Below, one piece after another: positions 8,735 to 17,275 of a DNA stretch of 64,000 nt. The position numbers were made by a program, and so were the translations under genes. Within the stretch, counting starts at the first letter, position 1. The number at the start of each line of letters is the position of its first letter. The notes beneath the pieces were generated by a model, which made no database searches, was not told the DNA's origin, and saw only the letters and a program-made list of their open reading frames with translations. The stretch comes from Flagellimonas oceanensis (GTDB lineage Bacteria > Bacteroidota > Bacteroidia > Flavobacteriales > Flavobacteriaceae), in NCBI RefSeq assembly GCF_003992595.1, contig NZ_RZNA01000024.1, positions 1 to 64,000 of the forward strand, written 5' to 3'.

Positions 8735-10000
8735 TTAGGAGGCAATGGCCTGAGCAGCAATATAGGCTCCTGTCCATGCATTTTGGAAGTTGAATCCTCC
8801 GGTAATGGCATCCACATTGATGATCTCACCCGCAAAGTAGAGATTGGGATGCAATTTGCTCTCGAAGGTCTTAAAGTTGATTTCCTTTAAATCAACTCCA
8901 CCTGCGGTAACGAATTCTTCTTTGAAGGTACTTTTGCCCTCCACCTTAAATGAGGAGGCCGTCAATTGTTCGGACAGTGCTTGTAACTGCTCTTTGTTGA
9001 TGTCTCCCCAACGTTCATCGGGAGCAATACCGGCTGCTTCTACCAAGCGCTTCCATAAGCGTTTGGGAAGTTCGGTCACATTGGTTCGCATAACCGTTTT
9101 TTTGGCCTCCACTCCTTTTAGTTCCTTGAGGTAGGCCTCCATGGATTCGGTGCTGTAATCGGGCAACCAGTTCACTTTGATCCTGAACGAATAATTGAAA
9201 TCATGCAGGATATTAGCTCCCCATGCAGAAAGCTTCAAAATGGCAGGGCCGCTCAAGCCCCAGTGCGTTATCAAAAGTGGACCATCTGAATAAAGAACGG
9301 CCTCGTCTTTTACATTGCTTTTAAGATTCAGGCTTTTTTTATCGGTATGGAAGGTTTTCCTGGGCATTACCTCAACAGTAGCATACGTACTTATGCCTTG
9401 AATACCTTGAATTCTCTTATCGTTAATATTGAATGTGAACAAGGAAGGTACCGGCGAAATAATGTGATGACCCAAATCTTGCAGTTGCTTCCAGATTTTG
9501 GGATTACTTCCAGTGGTCACCAATAGTTTTTTGCATTGATAGTGTTTGTTCATTGTAGTGACCTGCCAGCCATCATCCAATTTACCAATTGTCTTTACTG
9601 AACTGTTTTTCAGTACTTTAACCCCTAATCGATGTGCTTCACCAACCAGACAATCTATGATGCTTTGTGAAGAATCACTTTTTGGAAACACGCGACCATC
9701 ATCTTCAATTTTGAGCGGTACGCCTCTTTCCTCAAAAAAAGCCATGACATCCATTGGGGCATATTTATGAAATGGACCTAAGAGCTCTTTCTCCCCCCTT
9801 GGATAATTTGTGGTCAGCTCTTTGGGCATAAATTCGCCATGGGTCACATTGCATCGTCCACCTCCTGAAACCTTTACTTTGGAAAGTACGGTTTTGCCAC
9901 GTTCAAAAATGCCGATTTTTATATCGGTTGAACGTTCCGCTATTTGTATAGCCGCATAAAACCCAGCTGCTCCGCCTCCTACGATTATAACATCGAACAT
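8735..10000 (-). CDS. YhiN/HI0933-family FAD-dependent oxidoreductase
   Basis: A 421-aa flavoprotein. The N-terminal dinucleotide fold is DVIIVGGGAAGFYAAIQIAE, then come KVKVSGGGRCNVTHGEF, a family-specific Gly-rich block, LLVTTGSNP, and a C-terminal FAD-contact block NLYFAGEIINVDAITGGFNFQNAWTGAYIA that was checked only as short motifs (AGEIINVD, GGFNFQNAW). HI0933-type proteins are widespread, but their substrate is unknown. The ATG overlaps the stop of the upstream glycerophosphodiesterase by one base (TAATG), so the two are translationally coupled. Confidence 0.9.
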   Translation of the reverse strand: MFDVIIVGGGAAGFYAAIQIAERSTDIKIGIFERGKTVLSKVKVSGGGRCNVTHGEFMPKELTTNYPRGEKELLGPFHKYAPMDVMAFFEERGVPLKIEDDGRVFPKSDSSQSIIDCLVGEAHRLGVKVLKNSSVKTIGKLDDGWQVTTMNKHYQCKKLLVTTGSNPKIWKQLQDLGHHIISPVPSLFTFNINDKRIQGIQGISTYATVEVMPRKTFHTDKKSLNLKSNVKDEAVLYSDGPLLITHWGLSGPAILKLSAWGANILHDFNYSFRIKVNWLPDYSTESMEAYLKELKGVEAKKTVMRTNVTELPKRLWKRLVEAAGIAPDERWGDINKEQLQALSEQLTASSFKVEGKSTFKEEFVTAGGVDLKEINFKTFESKLHPNLYFAGEIINVDAITGGFNFQNAWTGAYIAAQAIAS

Positions 10001-10752
10001 TACTTCACGCGTTCCGGGTAATTTGTAATAATGCCATCGACCCCGAACTCCACCATTCTTTGAATGTCCTTGGGTTCGTTAACCGTCCATGTATATACCT
10101 TTAATCCTTCGGATTGGATTTTTGCCGTGTTCTCTTGAGTTAGCGTTTTGTAGTTGGGGTTTATAGCAACCGCACCTAGCTCTTTGGCCACATTTATAGC
10201 TCCAAGCGGATCATCGGAGGTTAATATGGCAATCTTTATGTCCTTATTAACAGCTCTCATGCCCTTAAGTTCATCCCATTTAAAACTGGAAATGACAAAA
10301 TTATCCAGAGACCAACCATGGTCTTCAATATATGTGTTCACTATTTGATTGACATCTTCCGCGGTTCCGGCTCCTTTCAACTCTATATTGAGTTGGACCT
10401 TGTTGTCCATCAAGTCAAGTACTTCCGCTAGTTCGGGTATTTTGTGGTTACCTTTTAAGGTAAGTTGTTTTAAACTGTCCAAATCATATCCTTCTATATC
10501 GCCTTGGGAATCCGCAAGTCTATCCACTTGATCATCATGAAAAACCACAATCTCTCCGCTCTTTATTTTGAACACATCAATCTCAATCATATCCACGCCG
10601 AGTTCCATGGCTTTTTCAATTGATGCCAAAGTGTTCTCGGTCTCGTGACCCATGGCTCCCCTATGTCCAACAACCAATGGTTTTGATTCTTCCATGTTAC
10701 AACTGGTTAAAAGTAGAATGGCCACAAAAGCCACAAGTAAGTTTCGCTTCAT
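10000..10752 (-). CDS. Glycerophosphodiester phosphodiesterase, lipoprotein
   Basis: A 250-aa GDPD-family enzyme that should hydrolyse glycerophosphodiesters to glycerol 3-phosphate and an alcohol. The leader MKRNLLVAFVAILLLTSCNMEE gives a lipobox with Cys18, so it is probably anchored in the periplasm or outer membrane. Catalytic motifs are GHRGAMGHETENTLAS (HRG..NT near residue 30), IEIDVFKIKSGEIVVFHDD (ExD and HD) and the later NIELKG. The end reads VDGIITNYPERV, the usual GDPD C-terminus. It is the first gene of a coupled pair with the HI0933-type flavoprotein and lies close to glpK/glpF, giving the region a glycerol theme. Confidence 0.93.
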   Translation of the reverse strand: MKRNLLVAFVAILLLTSCNMEESKPLVVGHRGAMGHETENTLASIEKAMELGVDMIEIDVFKIKSGEIVVFHDDQVDRLADSQGDIEGYDLDSLKQLTLKGNHKIPELAEVLDLMDNKVQLNIELKGAGTAEDVNQIVNTYIEDHGWSLDNFVISSFKWDELKGMRAVNKDIKIAILTSDDPLGAINVAKELGAVAINPNYKTLTQENTAKIQSEGLKVYTWTVNEPKDIQRMVEFGVDGIITNYPERVK

Positions 10753-10863
10753 TTTGGTTTGGTTTGATGCTTAAAAATACAATTTGCAATTGAATATCAC
10801 TTTCAACACTGCATGAAGAAATCTTTATTCCTTTAGCATTCGGTCCTTCAAACAAACCCGAGC

Positions 10864-12735
10864 CTATTCTTCCACCTTAAAGATGTAGGATTGCAAAGGT
10901 TCCAATTCCAATTGGATGTGCCCTTGTCCATTGCTTACGGAGAGTTTCTTCTCTATTTCCCCGTAGAGCTTTTCACTGATTGGATAATCGTCATCGGTCA
11001 ACTGCCATTTGGCGATCACATCTCCGGGTATTTTGAAATCGAAGGAATAGCTTTTATGCTCATCAAAATTGGAGAGGACAATCAGTTTTTCGTTTTCACT
11101 CCAACGTACATAGGAAAGTACCCTGTGGTCGTAACCTTCAGTGTTATCCTTATTGTAGAAATGAATTTCCCGATATTCGCCCATCAAGGCTTCACTGTTG
11201 ATGGTAAAATTCAGGAGTCGCTTATAAAAGTCCCTTAAATTTTTCTCTTCTTCGGACAATTGTCCACCATCGAACTTATTGTTGTTCACCCACCGCTGAT
11301 GATGTGGCACACCGATATAGTCGAAAATTGAGGTTCGTGTCGGTTTTCCAAAACCTGCATCTTCGGCCCCAGGTTCCCCAACTTCCTGCCCAAAATAGAT
11401 CATGGTTGGCGATGTACTGATGGTGGCGGAGACCACCATGGCCGGTTTTGCCAATTCGGCGTCGCCTACAAAATCGGGACTGGCTATACGTTGCTCATCA
11501 TGGTTCTCCAAAAAGTGGAGCATATGGTGCTCTATATCGGCCATGCCTTTTTGTACAACGGGAATATGGTCCGTCCAACCGTAGCCTTTCATAATGTGTT
11601 TGATGCTATCGTAGAGTTCTACCTTATCATACAGGTAATCCATTTTACCTTGATGGATGTAGTCCCGGTACAAACTTGGGTTGTATACTTCGGCCAATAG
11701 AAAAGCATCGGGATTTTTCATTTTGATATTGGAATTGAGGTAGCTCCAAAATTCCACAGGAACCATTTCGGCCATGTCAAAACGGAATCCATCCACACCA
11801 AAATCCAACCAATATTGGGTAATGTCCTTAAACTTATGCCATGAATCCGGCAAGGTTTTGTCCTTCCAAAATCCGTAGTGGGCTTTATAATCCTTTTGAC
11901 CATAAGTGTCCGGCAGTTCCTCAAAGTCCTTGGTGCCGTCAGGTCGAACGCCGTAATTGATTTTTACGGTCTCGTACCAATCGTTGAAGTGGGGCTGCGC
12001 CAATCGGGAACCGTTGCCCGTCCATTTGGCGGGCACCTCTTCAAATTTTGAATCCGCCAATCTATTTTCATCCCCTCCCAATGGCAAATATCCATCTTGC
12101 CACTCTGGCACTTTGAAGGCTTCTCCCGGGATGTAGTAAAAATTATTGTTGACATCATATTCTTTGGATGTATCATCGGAAGCTCCAAAATCCTCAACTC
12201 CCTCTGGATTTGTTCTCCCTTCATAATTTCTAGCCACATGATTGGGAACAATGTCGATGATTACTTTAAGACCGGCATCGTGGGTTCTTTGAATCAATTG
12301 TTTGAACTCTTCAAGTCGTTTTGATGGGTCTGTGGCCAAATCGGGATTGACATTATAGTAATCCTTGACGGCATAGGGCGACCCCGCCCTTCCTTTTACC
12401 ACATCGGGATCATCATTGGAAATTCCGTAGTCCGTATAGTCGCGGATAACCGCATGATGCGGTACTCCCGTGTACCAAATATGGGTAACGCCCAAATCTT
12501 TGATTTCGGCTAAGGCCTTTTCTGAGAAATCAGCAAACTTCCCTACACCATTTTCCTCAATAGTTCCCCACGGCTTGTTGGTGGTATTGGTGTTTCCAAA
12601 AAGACGGGTAAATACCTGATAGACTACTTCTTTCTTTTTCATAGGTGGAGGGGTAGGCTTTTGGTCGGGTTTATCTTTACACGAAGTTAGCACGACAATG
12701 GTTAGGAATAAAACAAGGCCGGAAATTGTTCTCAT
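10864..12735 (-). CDS. GH13 alpha-amylase-family lipoprotein
   Basis: A glycoside hydrolase of about 623 aa. The start is placed at the ATG at 12735, giving the lipoprotein leader MRTISGLVLFLTIVVLTSC; a TTG at 12765 would overlap the LacI stop. All four GH13 regions are present: DIVPNHV (I), GFRFDMAEMVP with the nucleophile Asp (II), FLLAEVYNP with the acid/base Glu (III) and FLENHDEQR with the transition-state Asp (IV). It should act on alpha-glucosidic bonds outside the inner membrane. It follows the LacI regulator on the same strand and is divergent from SusC/SusD, the arrangement of a small alpha-glucan utilisation locus. Exact substrate (starch, maltodextrin, trehalose or other) is not readable. 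Confidence 0.92.
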   Translation of the reverse strand: MRTISGLVLFLTIVVLTSCKDKPDQKPTPPPMKKKEVVYQVFTRLFGNTNTTNKPWGTIEENGVGKFADFSEKALAEIKDLGVTHIWYTGVPHHAVIRDYTDYGISNDDPDVVKGRAGSPYAVKDYYNVNPDLATDPSKRLEEFKQLIQRTHDAGLKVIIDIVPNHVARNYEGRTNPEGVEDFGASDDTSKEYDVNNNFYYIPGEAFKVPEWQDGYLPLGGDENRLADSKFEEVPAKWTGNGSRLAQPHFNDWYETVKINYGVRPDGTKDFEELPDTYGQKDYKAHYGFWKDKTLPDSWHKFKDITQYWLDFGVDGFRFDMAEMVPVEFWSYLNSNIKMKNPDAFLLAEVYNPSLYRDYIHQGKMDYLYDKVELYDSIKHIMKGYGWTDHIPVVQKGMADIEHHMLHFLENHDEQRIASPDFVGDAELAKPAMVVSATISTSPTMIYFGQEVGEPGAEDAGFGKPTRTSIFDYIGVPHHQRWVNNNKFDGGQLSEEEKNLRDFYKRLLNFTINSEALMGEYREIHFYNKDNTEGYDHRVLSYVRWSENEKLIVLSNFDEHKSYSFDFKIPGDVIAKWQLTDDDYPISEKLYGEIEKKLSVSNGQGHIQLELEPLQSYIFKVEE

Positions 12736-12761
12736 TTTCAAAATTGGTTTGCTAATGGCTA

Positions 12762-13781
12762 TCAATGTGCTATGGAATCCCTGACCACCAAGGTGGGTTC
12801 CAATATTTTGGTTTGATAGGTTTCCACTTCAGCTTCGCTCTCTACCTTATCTATGAGCATTTTGGCTGACTCTTCTCCCATTTTCTCACCATGTTGTGCC
12901 ACAACGGTAAGGCTTGGGTTGGCATATTTGGACAAAACACCATCGGTAAAGCCTATGAACGCGATATCTTCTGGAATTCTCAACCCTTTTTTCTGAACCC
13001 AGCGCATACCGCACACTGCAAAGATTTCGTTCACGCACAAAACCGCATCGGGATTCTTGGAGTCCAAAAAGGTTTTTATGGCTTCCTCATCCATTTCCAT
13101 GGAGGGCATTTTCAACATCATGGATTCATCGATACCAAGGGAACTCTCCTCCAATGCCTTTCTATAGCCTTTGGTCCGAGCCTTGCTCACGCTTAAATAA
13201 TCATCGGTAGTGATGAGTGCTATTCGTTTTTTGCCTTGATCGATAAACTTTTTAGTGGCTTGATAAGCTCCAAGTTCATCATCGATAATCACTTTATCGC
13301 ACTCTACCTCTTGGGTAATTCTATCAAAAAGTACTACGGGAATACCTTGTTCCGTTACTTCCTTTAAATGATTGTAATCTCCCTTTTGCTGTGTTTCCGA
13401 GGAAAGGGACATGATAAATCCATCGATACTCCCATTGGCCAACATCTCCATATTGATGACTTCCTTGTCAAAAGATTCTTCGGAAAGACAAACAATAACA
13501 TTATAACCACGCGCATTGGCGTATTTTTCAATGCCTCGAATTACGGTCGTAAAAAAATGGTGCACGATATCGGGGATAACAACCCCAATGTTCTTGGTTC
13601 GCTTGTTCTTTAAGCTTATCGCAATATTGTTCGGCTTGTAATTGTAGAGCTTTGCAAAGGCCTGAACTTTCTCTTTGGTGTCCCTGCTTATCTCCTCACT
13701 GTTCTTGAGCGCCTTCGAAACGGTGGAAATGGACACCTCGAGTTCACGGGCTATATCTTTTAAGGTAATCTTGGCTTTCAA
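12762..13781 (-). CDS. LacI-family transcriptional regulator
   Basis: A 339-aa LacI/GalR regulator. The N-terminal helix-turn-helix ITLKDIARELEVSISTVSKA (residues 5-24) precedes the hinge and the periplasmic-binding-protein-like effector domain starting NIGVVIPDIVHHFFTTVIRGIE. The start codon must be TTG (13781): an in-frame stop lies two codons upstream and no later ATG preserves the HTH. Weak initiation may keep repressor levels low. Downstream on the same strand is the GH13 gene (starts 27 bp after this stop, at 12735). A LacI-type palindrome at 14033-14048 lies in front of susC, so a sugar-responsive control of the divergent locus is likely. The effector is unknown. Confidence 0.93.
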   Translation of the reverse strand: MKAKITLKDIARELEVSISTVSKALKNSEEISRDTKEKVQAFAKLYNYKPNNIAISLKNKRTKNIGVVIPDIVHHFFTTVIRGIEKYANARGYNVIVCLSEESFDKEVINMEMLANGSIDGFIMSLSSETQQKGDYNHLKEVTEQGIPVVLFDRITQEVECDKVIIDDELGAYQATKKFIDQGKKRIALITTDDYLSVSKARTKGYRKALEESSLGIDESMMLKMPSMEMDEEAIKTFLDSKNPDAVLCVNEIFAVCGMRWVQKKGLRIPEDIAFIGFTDGVLSKYANPSLTVVAQHGEKMGEESAKMLIDKVESEAEVETYQTKILEPTLVVRDSIAH

Positions 13782-14142
13782 TGATCAAATATTTTTGGCT
13801 AACTGATTTGGCGTTGAAAATTACTCAATAATGGTACAAGCAACAGTACATATTTTATTTATTTAACAAAAGTAGGCGTAACTACCGTGCTGAGAAAAAA
13901 TCTTAACCAAAAAATAAATTCCTTATATTAGAGGGCGCATTATTGAATTAACAATTCTCAATCTCTTTTTTGAGATTACAACAAACTAACGACTAGAGTT
14001 TTGTCACACCTTCACATTTCAAAGTTATTAACACGAAAACGGTTTCGTAGTATTTTGCAATATACTTAAATTTCGATTAACCTTTTTTTTATATATGTTT
14101 AACACTTGAATTAAAATTAACTAAACTTAAAATTAATTATTT
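13782..14142. promoter_or_regulatory. Divergent control region between lacI-type gene and susC
   Basis: A 361-bp AT-rich gap between two divergent genes. It contains the LacI-type palindrome at 14033-14048, a perfect six-base inverted repeat AATCTC/GAGATT around a T6 loop at 13960-13977, and a very A/T-rich leader before the susC ATG. I see no convincing TAnnTTTG/TTG promoter pair that I would fix to a position. Confidence 0.55.
14033..14048. promoter_or_regulatory. Candidate LacI-family operator
   Basis: The sequence ACGAAAACGGTTTCGT is a near-perfect palindrome with a central CG, two mismatched positions, and the GAAAnCGnTTTC core typical of LacI/GalR/CcpA operators. It lies 95 bp before the susC ATG and about 250 bp from the LacI gene start. 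Binding by the adjacent regulator is inferred. Confidence 0.6.
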
Positions 14143-17100
14143 ATGAAGATTACGCTACTAAGAAGCTTTCTCTTGCTTGGGGCATTTTTATGCTTTGGGT
14201 TGGCGAAAGCTCAGACAGTATCGGGTACCGTTTCGGACGCAAACGGACCTTTGCCAGGGGCAAGCGTATTGGTAAAAGGTACTACCAATGGTACGCAGAC
14301 CGATTTTGATGGTAACTACACCCTTAATGATATAGGGGATGCCGCAACCTTGGTTTTTAGCTACATTGGGTACAAGACCCAAGAAATTGCAGTTAATGGA
14401 CAATCTACCATTAACGTGACCTTGGAGGAAGATGCACAAGCATTGGACGAGGTAGTAATCATAGGTTACGGACAAACTACTGTTAAGGATGCGACCGGAT
14501 CGGTTGCAGCAGTAACCTCTGAAGATTTCAACAAAGGTGTGATTTCTTCTCCTGAGCAATTGATCCAAGGTAAGACTGCCGGTGTTCAGATTGCCCAAGG
14601 TAGTGGTGAGCCAGGTTCTGGAGTCGCCATTAGAATTAGGGGTACCTCTTCCGTTCGATCTAACAACAACCCTCTTTTTGTAGTTGATGGGGTTCCATTA
14701 CCTTCAGGGGACACTTCTTCCGAAGGTACCAACATTGGTGTTGGTTCCAGTTCTGCAAGAAACCCGTTAAGCTTCCTTAACCCTAACGATATTGAAAGTA
14801 TGAGTATCTTGAAAGATGCTTCCGCTACTGCAATTTATGGTTCTAGAGGTGCGAACGGTGTTGTTATAATCACTACTAAAAGTGGAAAAACCGGAGCTAG
14901 CGGTGGTACTTGGGAATACTCTTCAGATTTGAGTTACTCAACTCCAGCCAATAGCTACGATTTATTGAACGCTTCGGAGTTCCTTTCCGCTGTTGATGCT
15001 TTTGGAGGAACAGCCATCAATGCTGGTGCCGATACGGATTGGCAAAACTTAGTTACCCGTTCCACTGCTTCCACGAACAACAACTTGGCTTATTCCCAGA
15101 ACTACGGTTCCGGTAATGTTAGGGCCACTTTCAATTACGGGAAACAATTCGGGGTTATAGAGAAATCCTCTCAAGAAAGAATAACAGGAAGGCTTAATGC
15201 CTCACAACGTTTGTTAGATGACAAACTACGCCTAAATCTACAAGGTACGCTCTCAAGGGTTAACGATGAAGCTCCACCATTGAGTGGTAGTGCCGGTTCC
15301 ACTGGGGATTTACTTGGGGCAGCTTATGCGGCCAACCCAACGTGGCCTGCCAATTCTCAATTCAATCCAGGAGATAGGATAAACCCTTTGAACCTCTTGG
15401 AAAACTGGCAAAGCATGACCTATACAGACCGTATTTTGGTCAATTTCTCCGCCGAGTACGATATCACTAGCGAACTAACGGGAAAAATCACTGTTGGTTA
15501 TGATAAATCCGATTCAAAGAGAGAGGCTTCTCTTACCGCTGAATCATTTAACGTTGCGAGGGGTGCCGGTAACAATGGTAGAGGCGCATTGAACGACCTG
15601 ATCAATGAAAATAGGTTATTGGAAGCAACATTGAACTACACTAAAGAGTTTGACAATTCCAATCTTGATGCCTTGGTTGGTTTCTCTTACCAAGATTTCA
15701 ACACAAGAGGAAGAAATATCGAAGGTTGGGGATACTCATCGCCCGACCTAAACCAAATGCCTCGAGACTTATCTAGTTCAGCAAATACCTTGGAGTCCAT
15801 GATTCCAGGTGAATACCAGCAATACGGGTACTCCTTTGACGTACCCGGCAATCCAGCTGGCCTTTTTGTGAATCGCTTATTTCCTACGCCAGAAACAGAA
15901 TTCTTTGGCGAAACTACCGGTTTAGGTGTTAGAGCACTATTTGCAGATACATTCGATTACACAGACGAACTTCAATCCTTCTTTGGAAGGGTCAATTATA
16001 CAATAGCCAACAAATATTTGTTCACGGCCACAGTAAGGGCCGATGGTTCTTCCCGTTTCGGTGAAAACAACAAATATGGTATTTTCCCATCTGCGGCCTT
16101 CGCTTGGAAAATCAATGAAGAAGATTTTATCGGCGATGCCGTATCAACTCTTAAACTTAGGTTGAGCTATGGTATCACAGGTAACCAAGATGGTATTGGT
16201 TATGGTCGATTTGTAAGAAGGGAAAGATATTCTGGAGGAAGCGTTGGAGACGGTGGTGCCGTCAACGTTCCAGGTACAAGTACCGTGGATTTTGCGAATC
16301 CAGACCTTAAATGGGAGGAAACAACACAGTATGGTGTTGGTATTGACTTTGGTTTTGCTAACGATCGTTTGAACGGTAGCGTTGATGTATATCGCAAAGA
16401 GACCAGAGACTTATTGTTAAGTGTTGAAGCGGCGCAGCCATCTCCACAGCCGTTCTTCTTCCAAAATTTGGATGCGATGGTATTGAACCAAGGTGTTGAA
16501 TTCTCGCTTAACTACGATATTTTACAAGGAGAGGACTTTTTCTGGACAGCTGGTTTCAATATGGCATACAACAAAAACGAAATTCAAGATTTTGAAGGAG
16601 CCATTCCAGCAGGTACCATACGAGGTGCAGGTCTTACAAATGCATTTGCACAACGTTTGCAAACAGGACAGCCTCTTTACTCTTTCTACCTAAGGGAATT
16701 CACTGGATTTGATGAAAACGGAAACCCAGTTCATGAAGGTGGTACGGATAACCAAAAATTTGTTGGGAAAAGTGCACTGCCAGACATTACTGGAGGTTTC
16801 TCTACTTCTGCAAACTATAAAAACTGGGATGCGTCTTTGTATTTCACCGGACAATTCGGAAACTACATATATAACAACACGGCCAACGCCTTCTTTACTG
16901 CGGGTGCCATTGGAAGTGGAAACAATGTTATAAAAGATGTAGTGGATTTGGCAGGCGAGGAAAGTCGCTTTGCAGAAGCTTCGGTATCTACAAGATTCTT
17001 GGAAAAAGGGGATTTTGTAAGACTACAGACCGCATCCATCGGATATAATGTACCACTATCAGGCGACGGGCTTTTCAAAACCATGAGGTTGAGCCTTACA

Positions 17101-17265
17101 GGTCAGAACCTATTCGTAATCACGGATTACAGTGGTTTGGATCCTGAGGTAAGTGTTACTCCAGCTTCTGGAGACCTATTGAACGGTCTTCCAATTGCCG
17201 GTATCGATTACTCATCATTCCCAAGGCCAAGAACTTATACATTTGGCTTTAGTGTAACTTTTTAA
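14143..17265 (+). CDS. SusC/RagA-family TonB-linked outer membrane protein
   Basis: A 1,040-aa TonB-dependent transporter of the SusC class. A signal peptide (MKITLLRSFLLLGAFLCFGLAKAQ) precedes a carboxypeptidase-like regulatory domain (GTVSDANGPLPGASVLVKGT, about 27-105), then the plug with VVIGYGQTTVKDATGSVAAV and the SusC motif LKDASATAIYGSRGANGVVIITTK, and the 22-strand barrel ending in FGFSVTF, an aromatic C-terminus suited to BAM insertion. It should import an oligosaccharide delivered by the SusD lipoprotein encoded 11 bp downstream. Location beside LacI and GH13 suggests an alpha-glucan-type ligand, an inference only. Confidence 0.95.
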   Translation: MKITLLRSFLLLGAFLCFGLAKAQTVSGTVSDANGPLPGASVLVKGTTNGTQTDFDGNYTLNDIGDAATLVFSYIGYKTQEIAVNGQSTINVTLEEDAQALDEVVIIGYGQTTVKDATGSVAAVTSEDFNKGVISSPEQLIQGKTAGVQIAQGSGEPGSGVAIRIRGTSSVRSNNNPLFVVDGVPLPSGDTSSEGTNIGVGSSSARNPLSFLNPNDIESMSILKDASATAIYGSRGANGVVIITTKSGKTGASGGTWEYSSDLSYSTPANSYDLLNASEFLSAVDAFGGTAINAGADTDWQNLVTRSTASTNNNLAYSQNYGSGNVRATFNYGKQFGVIEKSSQERITGRLNASQRLLDDKLRLNLQGTLSRVNDEAPPLSGSAGSTGDLLGAAYAANPTWPANSQFNPGDRINPLNLLENWQSMTYTDRILVNFSAEYDITSELTGKITVGYDKSDSKREASLTAESFNVARGAGNNGRGALNDLINENRLLEATLNYTKEFDNSNLDALVGFSYQDFNTRGRNIEGWGYSSPDLNQMPRDLSSSANTLESMIPGEYQQYGYSFDVPGNPAGLFVNRLFPTPETEFFGETTGLGVRALFADTFDYTDELQSFFGRVNYTIANKYLFTATVRADGSSRFGENNKYGIFPSAAFAWKINEEDFIGDAVSTLKLRLSYGITGNQDGIGYGRFVRRERYSGGSVGDGGAVNVPGTSTVDFANPDLKWEETTQYGVGIDFGFANDRLNGSVDVYRKETRDLLLSVEAAQPSPQPFFFQNLDAMVLNQGVEFSLNYDILQGEDFFWTAGFNMAYNKNEIQDFEGAIPAGTIRGAGLTNAFAQRLQTGQPLYSFYLREFTGFDENGNPVHEGGTDNQKFVGKSALPDITGGFSTSANYKNWDASLYFTGQFGNYIYNNTANAFFTAGAIGSGNNVIKDVVDLAGEESRFAEASVSTRFLEKGDFVRLQTASIGYNVPLSGDGLFKTMRLSLTGQNLFVITDYSGLDPEVSVTPASGDLLNGLPIAGIDYSSFPRPRTYTFGFSVTF

Positions 17266-17275
17266 AAAAATAAGC

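Noticed and set aside
13960-13977. AATCTC-T6-GAGATT hairpin in the lacI/susC gap, possible terminator or operator
   Set aside because: Six AT-rich base pairs and no T run after it on either strand; not a terminator, and not of a known operator type.
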